DNA of 64,000 bases from NCBI RefSeq assembly GCF_013377785.1, contig NZ_JABXWT010000003.1:349041-413040 (forward strand), given 5' to 3'. The position numbers and the translations under genes were made by a program. Under the pieces are notes generated by a model, which saw only the letters and a program-made list of their open reading frames with translations, was not told the origin of the DNA and ran no database searches. The stretch is from Ruegeria haliotis (GTDB taxonomy: Bacteria > Pseudomonadota > Alphaproteobacteria > Rhodobacterales > Rhodobacteraceae). Below are positions 27,035-40,239 of this stretch, piece by piece (position 1 is the stretch's first letter; each line of letters starts with the position of its first letter).

Positions 27035-27940
27035 TCAGACGACGAACACCCGGCTGGGATGCAATTCGCCGGATTTGTAGACGCCCACCGCCACGGCCTT
27101 GCCGTCCAGCGAGGCCCACGCCTCGTCGCCGTATTCTATGTCCGAGGCCAGAACCATGCCCGGATTGCCATTACGCAGGCGGGTGGCGCCTTCGGGCGTG
27201 CATTTCAGTTCTGGCAGATCGGCCAGACCGATTTCCAGCGGATGCAGATACTCGTCCAGCGCGGTGGTCTTGGCCATGTCGTCGATCTGTTCGATGCTCA
27301 GCCCGTCTTCGGCCTCGAACGGGCCGGACCAGATGCGGCGGAGTTGTCTGATGTGGCCGTGGCACCCCAGCGCCGCACCCAAATCGCGCGCGATCGAGCG
27401 GACATAGCCGCCCTTTCCACAGGTCATTTCCAGCGTGACATGATCCTCGTCCGGGCGGTCGATCAACACCAGTTCCTCGACCCAAAGGGGGCGGGCGGTC
27501 AGTTCCACATCCTCGCCGTCGCGGGCCAGTTTATAGGCGCGCTGGCCGTCGATCTTCACCGCCGAGAATTTGGGGGGCACCTGCATGATGTCGCCAATGA
27601 ACGGCGACAGGGCCTGCTTGATGTCTTCGTCCGTCGGGCGCATGGGGCTTTCTGCGATCACTTCGCCTTCGGCATCGTCGGTGTTGGTGGCCTGACCAAG
27701 ACGGACGATGAAGGTGTAGGCTTTCAACGCATCGGTAATGTAGGGAACGGTCTTGGTCGCCTCACCCAAAGCCACTGCCAGAACGCCGGTCGCCTCGGGA
27801 TCGAGCGTACCCGCGTGGCCTGCTTTCTTGGCGTCCATCGCCCAGCGAACCTTGTTGACCACAGCGGTCGAGGTTATGCCCGCGGGCTTGTCCACCACCA
27901 GCCAACCGGAAATGTCGCGACCCTTGCGTTTGCGTCCCAT
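27035..27940 (-). CDS. truB: tRNA pseudouridine(55) synthase
   Basis: Makes pseudouridine 55 in the T-loop of tRNAs. At 301 residues it is full length. Catalytic motif [14 protein letters not shown] contains the nucleophilic Asp. [12 protein letters not shown] and the C-terminal PUA-like [12 protein letters not shown] region are present. The truB ATG is 82 bases after the end of the glycosidase-like gene. rbfA-truB-rpsO-pnp is a widespread translation cluster; here other genes are inserted into it. Confidence 0.95.
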   Translation of the reverse strand: MGRKRKGRDISGWLVVDKPAGITSTAVVNKVRWAMDAKKAGHAGTLDPEATGVLAVALGEATKTVPYITDALKAYTFIVRLGQATNTDDAEGEVIAESPMRPTDEDIKQALSPFIGDIMQVPPKFSAVKIDGQRAYKLARDGEDVELTARPLWVEELVLIDRPDEDHVTLEMTCGKGGYVRSIARDLGAALGCHGHIRQLRRIWSGPFEAEDGLSIEQIDDMAKTTALDEYLHPLEIGLADLPELKCTPEGATRLRNGNPGMVLASDIEYGDEAWASLDGKAVAVGVYKSGELHPSRVFVV

Positions 27941-28022
27941 CTTGCACCTTGCATCTTACCGAGGCGCGCGACCTAGCGGATCGGTCGGGCGCTGTCAATT
28001 TAGCATGGGTGGTGTGGTTTGC

Positions 28023-28760
28023 TTAGGGGATATCCTGCACAACGCCCACGATAGGCCCCAGCGAAAATCCGACATCCGAGCGATTGGAGGCCCGATCATA
28101 CATGCGTGAGATATTGCCGTCGAAGAACAGCGCATTTGGCACCTTCAGCACATCGCGGAACAGGCTGCCGAACTCGTGGAAGGTAACGTAGTCCTCCGAG
28201 ATCGCGAACACCGCGCGCGTGCCATCCGCGCTGGTCCCAACACCGTTGCGAACGTAGTGCGAGGTTGAATCGGGCAGGAAACGCGGGTGCAATTCGCCGT
28301 CGATCACCAGCATGGGCCCGGATTGGGTGGCGAAACGGCATTCCGGTGCCTCATCGACGTATTTCAGCGTTTCGATCACATCAGCGCGGCCATCGCGGAG
28401 GCAGAACACCCCGTTGGGCAGCAGGCCGAAGTTGCCCGGACCCGGATTAGAGATCACGCGCATCTCTTCCTGACCGTTCTCGACATAATGTCCGACGGGC
28501 GAGCGGTCGTCATGATACATGCCCGCATTCATGGCGAAGGTCAGTTGTTTGCCATCAGGTTCCAACGCCTCATTCACCGACGAGAAATGCCCTAGTACTT
28601 CGCCGTTCCCGTCGTTCAGAAACAGACGTAGATCTTCAGAGGCGGCATCGACCTCGCAAATGGTGTACCGCTTGCCTTCATCGGTCAGCTTTTCACACGT
28701 GACCGCCGAGGCCTGCGCGGCCCAGAGGATCGCGCCCAATGTGACAAGCGCCCGAATCAC
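28023..28760 (-). CDS. Phosphodiester glycosidase (NAGPA)-like exported protein
   Basis: A 245-residue protein with a signal peptide ([15 protein letters not shown]) and a NAGPA/DUF2233-type domain: [59 protein letters not shown] and [13 protein letters not shown]. The fold is related to the mammalian enzyme that uncovers mannose-6-phosphate and to bacterial envelope phosphodiesterases. The substrate is unknown. The start is a GTG whose codon overlaps the rbfA stop (GTGA), so it is coupled to rbfA. An exported enzyme inside a translation operon is odd but seems a fixed arrangement in this lineage; that is inference. Confidence 0.8.
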   Translation of the reverse strand: MIRALVTLGAILWAAQASAVTCEKLTDEGKRYTICEVDAASEDLRLFLNDGNGEVLGHFSSVNEALEPDGKQLTFAMNAGMYHDDRSPVGHYVENGQEEMRVISNPGPGNFGLLPNGVFCLRDGRADVIETLKYVDEAPECRFATQSGPMLVIDGELHPRFLPDSTSHYVRNGVGTSADGTRAVFAISEDYVTFHEFGSLFRDVLKVPNALFFDGNISRMYDRASNRSDVGFSLGPIVGVVQDIP

Positions 28761-29152
28761 TCGTCAAGATCACGGCGCACCGCGTCCTGATCGAAGATAC
28801 GGCGGGCGTCGTCCAGACGGTCGAACGTGTCATCCAGCCGGAATCGCAGATCGGGCGCGAATTTCAGACCGACCTTCTTGCCGACCATGCGCCGCAGCTC
28901 GTGTTTGTTGCGAGCCAGCAGTTCGATCACGTTCTCTTGCCCTTTGCCGCCTAAAGGCAGCACATAAGCCGTCGCGATTTTCAGATCGGGTGAGGTGCGG
29001 ACCTCGCCCACAGTGATAGACATGCGGTTCAGGTCGGGGTCGTGGACATCTCCGCGTGCCAGCACTTCGGACAGAGTGCGGCGGATCAGTTCGCCGACGC
29101 GCAATTGTCTTTGGGACGGGCCGGGGCCATCGTGGAATTTGTTCTTTGCCAT
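28757..29152 (-). CDS. rbfA: Ribosome-binding factor A
   Basis: Helps maturation of the 30S subunit. The 131-residue protein has the RbfA fold with [48 protein letters not shown] and [27 protein letters not shown]. The ATG at 29152 with GGGGG upstream gives the expected length; the frame to 29188 is longer than the family. It heads the minus-strand run. Divergent from dapB, 92 bases away. Confidence 0.95.
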   Translation of the reverse strand: MAKNKFHDGPGPSQRQLRVGELIRRTLSEVLARGDVHDPDLNRMSITVGEVRTSPDLKIATAYVLPLGGKGQENVIELLARNKHELRRMVGKKVGLKFAPDLRFRLDDTFDRLDDARRIFDQDAVRRDLDE

Positions 29153-29244
29153 AACCCCCGATCTAAGCCCAAAGCGGGGCTTTGCCAAGCGGCCCCGAAC
29201 CGGGTAGGACGCTTTGAGCCGAATTCAGTAAAAGGACCAGCGCA

Positions 29245-30054
29245 ATGACCCATATTCCGGGGATCGTCATAACAGGGGCTTCGGGCCGTATGGGGCAGAT
29301 GTTGATCAAGACCGTGACGGACAGCGATCAGGCGCGTCTGGTCGGCGTGGTCGAGCGCAAGGGTCACGATTGGATCGGGCAGGACATCGGCGAGGCGATG
29401 GGTGGGCAGGCGTTGGGCGTCACCGTCACCGACGACCCGTTGGAGGCGTTTGCGCAAGCGCAGGCCGTCATTGACTTTACAGCGCCGGAGGCGACGCTGG
29501 AGTTCGCAGCTTTGGCCGCGCAAGCCCGATGCGTGCACGTGATCGGCACCACTGGCATGTCGGATGAGCAGATCGCGGCGCTGGAACCGGCATCGCGCCA
29601 TGCGGTGATCGTGAGGGCAGGGAACATGAGCCTCGGTGTCAATCTGCTGGTGCAACTGACCAAGAAGGTTGCCGCCGCGTTGGACGAAGATTTCGACATC
29701 GAAGTGATCGAAGGGCATCACCACCACAAGGTCGATGCGCCCTCGGGAACAGCCCTGATGCTGGGAGAGGCGGCAGCCGAAGGGCGCGGCGTCAAGCTCG
29801 AAGATGTTTCGGATCGGGGCCGTGACGGAATCACCGGCCCGCGCAAACGGGGCGATATCGGTTTTCACGCCATTCGGGGTGGCGACATCGTGGGGGAGCA
29901 TGACGTCCTGTTTGCCGCCCCCGGAGAACGGATTGTTCTGCGTCACCTGGCGTCAGATCGAGCCGTCTTTGCCCGCGGGGCGCTGAAGGCCGCACTGTGG
30001 GGGCAAGGCAAAGCGCCGGGTCAGTACGACATGGTTGATGTTCTGGGATTATAG
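29245..30054 (+). CDS. dapB: 4-hydroxy-tetrahydrodipicolinate reductase
   Basis: An NAD(P)H reductase of the lysine/diaminopimelate pathway, needed for cell-wall and lysine synthesis. At 269 residues it is full length. [10 protein letters not shown] binds the cofactor, and [16 protein letters not shown] is the DapB signature with the catalytic His and Lys. AAAGGACC lies before the ATG. It is alone on the plus strand; the lysine breakdown genes at 58-61 kb run opposite in metabolism. Confidence 0.96.
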   Translation: MTHIPGIVITGASGRMGQMLIKTVTDSDQARLVGVVERKGHDWIGQDIGEAMGGQALGVTVTDDPLEAFAQAQAVIDFTAPEATLEFAALAAQARCVHVIGTTGMSDEQIAALEPASRHAVIVRAGNMSLGVNLLVQLTKKVAAALDEDFDIEVIEGHHHHKVDAPSGTALMLGEAAAEGRGVKLEDVSDRGRDGITGPRKRGDIGFHAIRGGDIVGEHDVLFAAPGERIVLRHLASDRAVFARGALKAALWGQGKAPGQYDMVDVLGL

Positions 30055-30063
30055 GCTCTGCAG

Positions 30064-30411
30064 CTAGATGTAGGCTCTCACAAAAACGTAGGCAATAAAC
30101 ATCGCGACCCAAAACAGCACTGCAGTTATGAGTGAGGCAAACTGCAATAAGAGAAAGCGAAAATTGTTTGCGTTGGGAACGAGACGTATTGCATTCGGCA
30201 TATGTTGATCATTGCATTTCTCAAACATAAAAAAGTAGTTCGCCGCGCCATATGCATTCAGAAGAAGCCTTCTGTGTGACGGAGGGCTGCCGCGTGCTTT
30301 TGTCCAAAACTCGATAAATTCTTCTTTGAAGTTGAAGATCGAAAAAGTCGAAGTGAGCAGAAGCATGGCGACCCATGATGAGACACTCATGACGACCACG
30401 AAGCCAAACAT
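30064..30411 (-). CDS. Small membrane protein of unknown function
   Basis: A 115-residue protein with a hydrophobic N-terminus (FGFVVVMSVSSWVAMLLLTSTFSIF) and a long hydrophobic C-terminus (LLLQFASLITAVLFWVAMFIAYVFV), so at least two membrane segments with a polar middle. AT-richer than its neighbours. It ends 9 bases from the convergent dapB stop. No good ribosome site precedes the ATG at 30411; the frame also runs to a TTG at 30417. I do not recognise a family. Confidence 0.5.
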   Translation of the reverse strand: MFGFVVVMSVSSWVAMLLLTSTFSIFNFKEEFIEFWTKARGSPPSHRRLLLNAYGAANYFFMFEKCNDQHMPNAIRLVPNANNFRFLLLQFASLITAVLFWVAMFIAYVFVRAYI

Positions 30412-30471
30412 AAACAAAAAAAGAGTCAGCAGATCTATGTTCTTTCTTGCCTCGTGGGGATGTGGTTCTTC

Positions 30472-31332
30472 CTAGCGAAAAGCGGTTAGTCCGGGCGGTT
30501 CTGCGCCCTCCTTTTCGACCTGTGCGAATAATGCACCCAAACGCTGATCCCATGCCGGGAACTCTCCGGTCAGTGCATAGGTCAACCGTTCAGCCCCAAT
30601 CGAGATGCCCAAAGGCGCGACCTCGCCGCCGATGATGATCTCTCCGATCTCGGTCCAGTTGGCCGATGGGGGATAGGTGGCGGGTGCGGGTTCATCCGTG
30701 TCCTCGACGCGATAATAGACGCCCATCGTGATCAGATACTCCTCACCAAACGGATCGGGAAAGAAATAACCCGAGGCATCGCGGGCGGCCAAGGCCTCGG
30801 TTTCATCGCGCAGCAGCACCTTCTCAGAGAAGGGCAAGCCCATCTCGTCCAGCGCAGGCCGTACACCAGTAGACTGCGGGACGCTGACAAAAGCGATGCG
30901 GGATGGATCAAGGCCAAGGTCCTCAGTCAACACGCGAACCATTAGCCGGGTCGTCACTTGACCGTCAGCGACTTGGGCAGGATGGCAGCCGACTTCGTGG
31001 AACAGGGGCAGGATGTCCTTGCGGTTCTTTTCGTTGACGTCCGCCACACGAGCCAGTGGCTGGACGACGAAAGAGCCCGTGGGCAAGGCGGATTGATCGA
31101 AATCATGCCGCAGGCCGCCGTTGTAATCCGAAATGCCGGTCACGATGGGCAAAGGCTGGTCTTCCGAAACGCCCAGGCCGGAAAATATGTCTCTGACGCG
31201 GGTCAGAGTGTCCTGAAATGCCGCCTCAAATTCGTCGCTCTGGCCCGTGGTTGCGACCGCGCCACCCGGCAGCATCGAGCTGAGTGTGGCGGCGGTTCCC
31301 AACTGAACGGCTTTGCGTCTGTTCAGCTCCAT
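30472..31332 (-). CDS. Tat-type exported protein of unknown family
   Basis: A 286-residue protein with a twin-arginine-like start (MELNRRKAVQLGTAATLSSML), so it is probably exported folded. The rest is a soluble alpha/beta domain I cannot assign. TTRLMVRVLTEDLGLDPSRIA and ASGYFFPDPFGEEYLIT are its most distinctive stretches. GGAGG lies nine bases before the ATG at 31332. Its neighbours (a small membrane protein and the tmp genes) do not tell its job. Confidence 0.72.
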   Translation of the reverse strand: MELNRRKAVQLGTAATLSSMLPGGAVATTGQSDEFEAAFQDTLTRVRDIFSGLGVSEDQPLPIVTGISDYNGGLRHDFDQSALPTGSFVVQPLARVADVNEKNRKDILPLFHEVGCHPAQVADGQVTTRLMVRVLTEDLGLDPSRIAFVSVPQSTGVRPALDEMGLPFSEKVLLRDETEALAARDASGYFFPDPFGEEYLITMGVYYRVEDTDEPAPATYPPSANWTEIGEIIIGGEVAPLGISIGAERLTYALTGEFPAWDQRLGALFAQVEKEGAEPPGLTAFR

Positions 31333-31469
31333 ATCACCGATCCTCCGATTTTGTGGCAGTTGATTTTCTACCTGAGAGTATCGCAGAAGACTGGAGTAGA
31401 CATTAACGAAATCTAAAAACCGTGCGGCAGGTCAACCGCATGGTTTCAATGACAGGCACAGACACTGGA

Positions 31470-34147
<2,678 letters not shown>

Positions 34148-34151
34148 ACGA

Positions 34152-34334
34152 TCAGAAATCGATGGCGATGCCTTTTTTCTCCCAATCGCCATAGCGCGCC
34201 GGATCGGGGCCATCACGTCCACCCAGTTCCCGGGGGATCTGCTTTGCGTCGGCTTCGGCTTTGCGGCGACGCTCTTCAGCTTCGGCCAAGGCACGCTGCG
34301 CGGCAGGGGGCAGGTCTTTGCGTGTGTCGCTCAT
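34152..34334 (-). CDS. DUF1674 protein (SdhAF4-like)
   Basis: A 60-residue protein of DUF1674, the family of the succinate dehydrogenase assembly factor SDHAF4, which binds the flavinated SdhA subunit. It has a helical Arg/Glu-rich N-terminus (QRALAEAEERRRKAEAD) and the diagnostic GGRDGPDPARYGDWEKKGIAIDF tail. The ATG at 34334 (MSDTRKDLP) with AAGGAA upstream gives the family length. Divergent from rsmB; its stop lies 4 bases from that of the convergent LysR gene. Confidence 0.85.
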   Translation of the reverse strand: MSDTRKDLPPAAQRALAEAEERRRKAEADAKQIPRELGGRDGPDPARYGDWEKKGIAIDF

Positions 34335-34422
34335 GACATCGGGTTCCTTTCCGTCCACGGCCTTGATATACGCCCCCGTCCGCCGTTGGCAATGCGGGCG
34401 CAACCAATACGAAGGCGATATT

Positions 34423-35682
34423 ATGTCCGACAGCGCAACAGCCGCGCGGCGCAGCGCAATCTATCTGCTGGATCAGGTTCTGGGCGAGGGGCGCTTGCTG
34501 TCCGAGTGTCTGGCAGCCGGTGCTTTGGACCGTCTGGGTCCCGAGGATCGTGCCCGGGCGCAGCGGCTGGCGTTGGAGACACTACGCGGGCTGGAACGCG
34601 CGGATCGTCTGCTGGACAATCACCTGAACCGGACGCCCGCATTGACCGTGCGAAATGCACTGCGACTGGGTGCGGTGGAATTGTGCAACGGAGAAGCCGC
34701 GCACGGCGTAGTGAACTCCATGGTCGAAATCGTCGGACGCTCACGCAAGCATGGTCGCCTGAAGGGGTTGGTGAATGCAGTGTTGCGCAAAGTCGCCGCA
34801 GAAGGACCTGAAGCCTGGCCGAAAATGCGTGTGCCGCGCCTGCCGGAATGGCTGAGGGGGCCGTTGGTAACGGCTTGGGGGTCTGAGGCTGTTGCAGGCA
34901 TGGAGCAAGCTCATTTCGCTGGCGCACCGTTGGATTTGTCTGTGAAACCGGGATCTGAAGGGCCGGCAAGCGACACCCTTCCCACCGGATCCATCCGGTT
35001 ACGTGGGGCTGGTCAGGTTTCGGCTTTGCCGGGTTTCGATGCCGGCGACTGGTGGGTTCAGGATGCGGCAGCGGCCTTGCCTGTCCGGATTCTTGCGCCC
35101 AAAAGCGGCGAGGCGGTGCTGGACCTTTGTGCGGCGCCGGGCGGCAAGACGCTGCAATTGGCTGCGGCCGGGGCCAAGGTTACGGCGCTGGATATCTCGG
35201 AATCGCGGATTGAGCGTGTGAGTGAAAACCTCACCCGTACGAAATTGACTGCACAGGTGATTGTCGGGGATGCGCTGGAACAGGAGGGCCAGTACGACGC
35301 CGTCCTTCTGGATGCACCCTGTTCCGCCACCGGCACGATCCGGCGCCATGCCGACCTGCCTTTCGCCAAGGACGGTTCAGATTTCGGCGCATTGATCGAG
35401 TTGCAGGCCCGGATGCTGGCCCATGCCTGGACTTTGCTGAAACCCGGTGGTCGTTTGATCTATTGCACCTGTTCCCTTCTGCCCGACGAGGGCGAAGTTC
35501 AGATCGAAGAGGCTCTGGAACAGTATCCGGACATGAGTGTGGATCGATCCGCGCTGAGGGTGCCGGGTGTCGAAGACAGCTGGATCACCGAAGAAGGTGG
35601 GTTGCGTCTGCGCCCGGATTATTGGCCTGATCTTGGTGGAATGGATGGGTTCTATATCGCCTGCCTGAACAAATCCACCTGA
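34423..35682 (+). CDS. rsmB: 16S rRNA (cytosine-C5)-methyltransferase, RsmB family
   Basis: A SAM-dependent methyltransferase of the RsmB/NOP2 family, probably C967 of 16S rRNA. The 419-residue protein starts with a NusB-like helical RNA-binding domain (AARRSAIYLLDQVLGEGRLL to about residue 130). The methyltransferase domain has DLCAAPGGKTLQLAA (SAM), VLLDAPCSATG (first Cys) and YCTCSLLPDEGE (catalytic Cys). The ATG at 34423 has AAGG upstream; the frame continues to 34261 but is unlike the family. It begins the plus-strand run through purH and lspA. Confidence 0.9.
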   Translation: MSDSATAARRSAIYLLDQVLGEGRLLSECLAAGALDRLGPEDRARAQRLALETLRGLERADRLLDNHLNRTPALTVRNALRLGAVELCNGEAAHGVVNSMVEIVGRSRKHGRLKGLVNAVLRKVAAEGPEAWPKMRVPRLPEWLRGPLVTAWGSEAVAGMEQAHFAGAPLDLSVKPGSEGPASDTLPTGSIRLRGAGQVSALPGFDAGDWWVQDAAAALPVRILAPKSGEAVLDLCAAPGGKTLQLAAAGAKVTALDISESRIERVSENLTRTKLTAQVIVGDALEQEGQYDAVLLDAPCSATGTIRRHADLPFAKDGSDFGALIELQARMLAHAWTLLKPGGRLIYCTCSLLPDEGEVQIEEALEQYPDMSVDRSALRVPGVEDSWITEEGGLRLRPDYWPDLGGMDGFYIACLNKST

Positions 35683-35770
35683 GAACACGCTTTTCGATGA
35701 CTTGACGATCGACCCGGTCTATCGTTGGTTCAAGCGCCAGCAGAGCGCAAGGGGCAGAGTAACGAGCGTC

Positions 35771-37510
35771 ATGTCGAATTCAGACACCATGACCAGTCGG
35801 TGGATGCGGTTTCAGAACCGTTTCTACGCACGCCTGAGCCAGCGGCAAAAGGCTGTCACAGGATTTGTTGCACAACCCGAACCGCGCACGGTTGGATCGT
35901 TTGCGCGTGGGCGGCAGCTGGTCGCTGGGAACCTGTTGTTTGCAGGTTATCTGGTCGAAGCACAGGACACTGGCCTTTGGGAGGTTGCAGCCCCCAGTAC
36001 AGGCTTCGACGAAGAACGCCACGGTTTTGCCTGGCTTGATGATCTGGCCGCAGTCGGAGATGTGCGCGCGCGCGAAAAAGCGCAGCGTTGGGTCTGGGGC
36101 TGGATCGAAGCGCATGGCCGTGGGCAAGGGCCCGGATGGGTGCCGGACCTGACCGGGCGGCGGGCGATACGTTGGATCAACCACGCGATCTTTCTGCTGC
36201 GCGGCGTTGATGAGCAGCAAAGCAGGTTGTTTTTCCGCTCGCTGGCGCAGCAGACCTGGTTTCTTTCAAAACGGTGGCAAGCTGCGACGCCGGGCCTGCC
36301 CCGGTTCGAGGCTCTGGCAGGTCTGGTGCAGGCGGGATTGGCGCTGGAGGGGCACGAGCAGATGGCAGACCCTGCAGTTCGCGCGCTGGCGCGTGAATGC
36401 GACAGGCAGGTCGATGCGCAGGGCGGCATTCCAACCCGCAATCCCGAAGAACTGCTAGAGGTGTTCACCCTGCTTAGCTGGACCTCGGCAGCTTTGAGCG
36501 ATCTGGGGCGGGGGACGCCGGTGGCGCAGGCCAATGCGATCAAACGAATCGCGCCAACCTTGCGCAGCCTGCGTCATGCTGACGGGGCATTGGCGCGGTT
36601 CCACGGTGGTGGACGTGGGGTCGAGGGGCGATTGGATCAGGCTTTGGCGCAGAGCGGTGTAAAACATCAGGCGGCCAGCGAATTGCCGATGGGCTATGCC
36701 CGCCTGTCTGCCGCCCGAACCACGGCAATCGTGGATGCCAGCGCGCCGCCCGCCGGTGCAGCCTCGTACAATGCCCATGCGTCTACATTGTCGTTCGAAC
36801 TGACCTCGGGGCGGCGGCCCTTGATTGTGAATTGCGGGTCAGGCGCGAGTTTTGGATTGGATTGGCGGCGCGCTGGGCGAGCGACGCCGTCGCATTCTAC
36901 TTTATGTCTGGATGGGTTTTCCAGCGCCCGACTGACCAACCCAATACCGGGTAGTGAAGGTCAGGCACTTGTGGATGCGCCGAAGGATGTACTGGTCGAA
37001 TTCGAGGACGCCTTCAAAGGTATGCGGTTCATGGCCGGGCATGATGGCTACACCAGGGTCTTCGGTCTGACCCATGCCCGTACATTCGAGATGCGCTTTG
37101 ATGGGCGTGAATTGACGGGTGAGGACATTTTGCTGACCGCAACCGACAAAGCGAAACGGCAATTTGACCGCGCCATGGATGCCTCCAGTCTATCTGGTAT
37201 CGGGTTCGACATCCGGTTTCATCTGCATCCGGACGTGGATGCGGCGTTGGATTTGGGGGGCGCTGCGGTTTCGATGGCGCTCAAAAGCGGTGAGATCTGG
37301 GTTTTCCGCCATGATGGCGTGGGAAAATTGTCCGTCGAGCCAAGCGTTTACCTTGAAAAGGGTCGTTTAAAGCCACGCGCGACAAAACAGATCGTTCTAT
37401 CCGGGCGCGCAATGGAGTATGCGACGCGCATCCGGTGGACGCTGAGCAAGGCACACGATACTGCCTATGCCGTGCGCGATCTGCACCGGGACGAGCCCGA
37501 GTTTGACTGA
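35771..37510 (+). CDS. Heparinase II/III-like protein
   Basis: A 579-residue protein of the heparinase II/III-like family, polysaccharide lyase-type enzymes. It has an alpha-helical N-terminal region ([18 protein letters not shown]) and a beta-sandwich C-terminal half with [33 protein letters not shown], whose SHST segment is conserved. The substrate is unknown; no other glycan-degradation genes are near, and a cell-envelope role is possible because it sits between rsmB and purH. The frame is open from a TTG at 35702; I chose the ATG at 35771. No signal peptide is obvious. Confidence 0.78.
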   Translation: MSNSDTMTSRWMRFQNRFYARLSQRQKAVTGFVAQPEPRTVGSFARGRQLVAGNLLFAGYLVEAQDTGLWEVAAPSTGFDEERHGFAWLDDLAAVGDVRAREKAQRWVWGWIEAHGRGQGPGWVPDLTGRRAIRWINHAIFLLRGVDEQQSRLFFRSLAQQTWFLSKRWQAATPGLPRFEALAGLVQAGLALEGHEQMADPAVRALARECDRQVDAQGGIPTRNPEELLEVFTLLSWTSAALSDLGRGTPVAQANAIKRIAPTLRSLRHADGALARFHGGGRGVEGRLDQALAQSGVKHQAASELPMGYARLSAARTTAIVDASAPPAGAASYNAHASTLSFELTSGRRPLIVNCGSGASFGLDWRRAGRATPSHSTLCLDGFSSARLTNPIPGSEGQALVDAPKDVLVEFEDAFKGMRFMAGHDGYTRVFGLTHARTFEMRFDGRELTGEDILLTATDKAKRQFDRAMDASSLSGIGFDIRFHLHPDVDAALDLGGAAVSMALKSGEIWVFRHDGVGKLSVEPSVYLEKGRLKPRATKQIVLSGRAMEYATRIRWTLSKAHDTAYAVRDLHRDEPEFD

Positions 37511-37532
37511 CGCCAAAAGGACCTTTGGACCC

Positions 37533-39122
37533 ATGACCGATCTTCACCCCGTGCGCCGCGCGTTGCTTTCCGTTTCCGACAAGACAGGATTGATCGAGCT
37601 GGGAAAGGCGCTGGCCGAGCGTGGGGTCGAACTGTTGTCGACTGGCGGCACGGCCCGCACGCTGCGCGATGCGGGGCTGGATGTGAAGGATGTCAGCGAG
37701 GTGACCGGCTTCCCCGAGATGATGGACGGTCGTGTGAAAACTCTGCACCCGATGGTGCATGGCGGTTTGCTCGCTCTGCGCGATAATGACACGCATGTTG
37801 CTGCAATGACCGAGCACGGTATCGATGCGATCGACCTTCTGGTTGTGAACCTCTACCCGTTTGAGGCGACCGTGGCCAAGGGTGCAGGCTACGATGAATG
37901 TGTTGAAAACATCGACATCGGCGGCCCGGCGATGATCCGTGCAGCGGCCAAGAACCACGCTTTTGTCAACGTGGTCGTTGATGTCGAGGACTATGACAAT
38001 CTGCTGGGCGATATGGATCAGCACAACGGCGCGACTTGCCCGAAATTCCGCCGCAAGCTGGCGCAAAAGGCCTATGCCCGCACCGCCGCCTATGACACTG
38101 CCGTATCCAACTGGCTGGCCGACGCACTGGAGCTTGAGGCCCCGAAACGTCGCGCCTTTGCCGGTGAGTTGAAGCAGACGCTGCGTTATGGCGAGAACAG
38201 CCACCAATCTGCAGTGTTTTATACCGATGGCACCAATCGCCCCGGTGTCGCCACTGCTGTGCAGCATCAGGGCAAGGAACTGAGCTACAACAATATCAAC
38301 GACACCGATGCGGCGTTTGAGCTGGTGGCTGAATTCGATCCGGCCAAAGGTGCTGCTTGTGCCATTATCAAACACGCCAATCCGTGCGGTGTGGCCGAGG
38401 GCGCGACCCTGTTGGACGCATACAAGTCTGCATTCGACTGCGATCGCACCTCTGCCTTTGGCGGAATCGTTGCGCTGAACCAGCCTCTGGATGTGGAAAC
38501 TGCGCAAGAGATCACCGGGATTTTCACCGAGGTCGTGATTGCCCCCGGCGCGTCTGATGAGGCCAAGGCGATCTTTGCCGCCAAGAAAAACCTGCGTCTG
38601 CTGACGACCGACGGGCTGCCGGATGTGACTGCAGGTGGCAAAACCGTGCGTCAGGTGGCCGGAGGCTTGCTGGTGCAGGACAAGGACAACGGCGTTGTCG
38701 GCATGGAAGATTTGAAAGTCGTCACCAAAAAGGCCCCGACCGAAGAACAGATGCGCGACCTGTTGTTTGCCTGGAAAGTGGCCAAGCACGTCAAGTCCAA
38801 CGCCATCGTCTATGTCAAGGACGGCGCAACGGTAGGCGTGGGAGCTGGTCAGATGAGCCGCGTCGACTCGGCGCTTATTGCCGCCAAAAAGGCCGAACGC
38901 ATGGCCAACGTGCTGGGTTTATCACAACCGCTGACCATCGGTTCGGCTGTGGCTTCGGACGCATTTTTTCCCTTCCCCGACGGTCTCATGGAGGCCGCCG
39001 AGGCTGGTGCCACCTGTGTCATCCAACCGGGCGGTTCGATGCGCGATGACGAGGTGATTGCGGCAGCAGACGAGGCCGGGTTGGCCATGGTCTTCACCGG
39101 CATGCGGCATTTCCGGCACTGA
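37533..39122 (+). CDS. purH: Bifunctional AICAR transformylase / IMP cyclohydrolase
   Basis: Catalyses the last two steps of IMP synthesis; cytoplasmic. At 529 residues it is full length. The N-terminal cyclohydrolase ([43 protein letters not shown]) is followed by the transformylase ([55 protein letters not shown]). The ATG at 37533 has AAGGACC upstream. The stop overlaps lspA by one base (TGATG), so the two are co-translated. Confidence 0.97.
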   Translation: MTDLHPVRRALLSVSDKTGLIELGKALAERGVELLSTGGTARTLRDAGLDVKDVSEVTGFPEMMDGRVKTLHPMVHGGLLALRDNDTHVAAMTEHGIDAIDLLVVNLYPFEATVAKGAGYDECVENIDIGGPAMIRAAAKNHAFVNVVVDVEDYDNLLGDMDQHNGATCPKFRRKLAQKAYARTAAYDTAVSNWLADALELEAPKRRAFAGELKQTLRYGENSHQSAVFYTDGTNRPGVATAVQHQGKELSYNNINDTDAAFELVAEFDPAKGAACAIIKHANPCGVAEGATLLDAYKSAFDCDRTSAFGGIVALNQPLDVETAQEITGIFTEVVIAPGASDEAKAIFAAKKNLRLLTTDGLPDVTAGGKTVRQVAGGLLVQDKDNGVVGMEDLKVVTKKAPTEEQMRDLLFAWKVAKHVKSNAIVYVKDGATVGVGAGQMSRVDSALIAAKKAERMANVLGLSQPLTIGSAVASDAFFPFPDGLMEAAEAGATCVIQPGGSMRDDEVIAAADEAGLAMVFTGMRHFRH

Positions 39123-39592
39123 TGCGGTATCGGTTGCTGCTCTGGGCCGGTCTGGCCGCGTTTCTGATCGACCAGATCAGCAAATATCTGGTCGTTCACG
39201 TCATGCGCGTGGCCGATGGTGAAATCGACGTGCTGCCTCCACTGCTCGTGTTCAAATACGGCGAGAATCGCGGCATCAATTTCGGCTTGTTTCAGGGTAA
39301 CTCGGATGCGGCGCGCTGGGTGCTGATCGGCGTCTCGCTGGCCATCTGTATCGGCGTGTTGATCTGGCTGCGCCGGGTGACACCCAGTAAGTTCATGTTA
39401 TTCTGCGGTGGCCTTTTGATCGGCGGGGCATTGGGAAATGTCGTGGACCGCTTGCTGTATGGCTATGTTCTGGACTTCCTGAACATGTCCTGCTGCGGTA
39501 TCAACAACCCGTTCGTGTTTAACTTGGCGGATGTGTTCATTTTCGCAGGTGCGTTGGGTCTGGTTCTGTTTGACAATAAAAAGCCCTCGTGA
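39122..39592 (+). CDS. lspA: Lipoprotein signal peptidase (signal peptidase II)
   Basis: Cleaves the signal peptide of lipoproteins after lipidation, in the inner membrane. The 156-residue protein has four membrane segments. The catalytic aspartates are in [16 protein letters not shown] and FNLADVFIF. It starts within the purH stop. The next gene encodes a lipoprotein, a plausible substrate. Confidence 0.93.
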   Translation: MRYRLLLWAGLAAFLIDQISKYLVVHVMRVADGEIDVLPPLLVFKYGENRGINFGLFQGNSDAARWVLIGVSLAICIGVLIWLRRVTPSKFMLFCGGLLIGGALGNVVDRLLYGYVLDFLNMSCCGINNPFVFNLADVFIFAGALGLVLFDNKKPS

Positions 39593-39642
39593 CGCGCCGA
39601 ATGATATGCGATAAAAGCGCCTGAAACAGGCTGGAGACTCTG

Positions 39643-40158
39643 ATGCGGTTGCCGCGTGCCATACTTGCTTTGACCTTCGTCGTCGCTGTTGCGGGATGCA
39701 GCAATCCCGGCTTGCGCAATCTCGATCCTCCTGGAGAGGGGCCTGATGAATTCTCGGTCCTGCCTGTCAAACCGCTGACGCAGCCCAAGGATTACGCCTT
39801 TTTACCTGCACCCACACCGGGTGCTGCGAACCTGACGGACCCTAATCCCAAGGCGGACGCTGTGGTAGCACTGGGTGGGAATGAAGCGGCACTGAACCCC
39901 AACACGTCCATTCCATCTTCGGATGCAGCGCTTGTGAATGCCTCGGGTCGGTATGGCGTGCCCGCCAACACGCGGCAAGTCGTGGAGGCAGATGATGATG
40001 CCTTCCGCAAACGCCGGGGCCGTTGGACCGGCCTGCGCCTGTTCCCTGTTGATCGTTACGAGCAAGTTTATGAACGGCAGTCGATCGATCCCTTTACTGA
40101 GACCAAGGCAGCTCGGGGTGCAGGGCTGGAAACGCCGTCGTCGCCGCCGGATGAATAA
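39643..40158 (+). CDS. DUF3035 lipoprotein
   Basis: A 171-residue lipoprotein with a clear lipobox (VAVAGC, Cys19), then a Pro-rich low-complexity region. The family, DUF3035, is typical of Rhodobacteraceae. Function unknown; its place next to lspA and two M16 proteases suggests an envelope role. It is 50 bases after lspA with AGACTC before the ATG; a convincing ribosome site is not visible. The C-terminal half contains RKRRGRWTGLRLFPVDRYEQVYERQ. Confidence 0.85.
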   Translation: MRLPRAILALTFVVAVAGCSNPGLRNLDPPGEGPDEFSVLPVKPLTQPKDYAFLPAPTPGAANLTDPNPKADAVVALGGNEAALNPNTSIPSSDAALVNASGRYGVPANTRQVVEADDDAFRKRRGRWTGLRLFPVDRYEQVYERQSIDPFTETKAARGAGLETPSSPPDE

Positions 40159-40239
40159 TTCTTAACTTTCCGTCATCTCCCTTGATCCCGGCGCGTACCA
40201 CCGTAGTTTGAAGCTCAGAAACGAAACGGAGGATGCCCC

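Noticed and set aside
26906..27976. A 356-codon open frame on the plus strand
   Set aside because: Antisense to truB, which is unambiguous.
37281..38789. A 502-codon open frame on the minus strand
   Set aside because: Antisense to purH and the end of the heparinase-like gene, both with clear family motifs.
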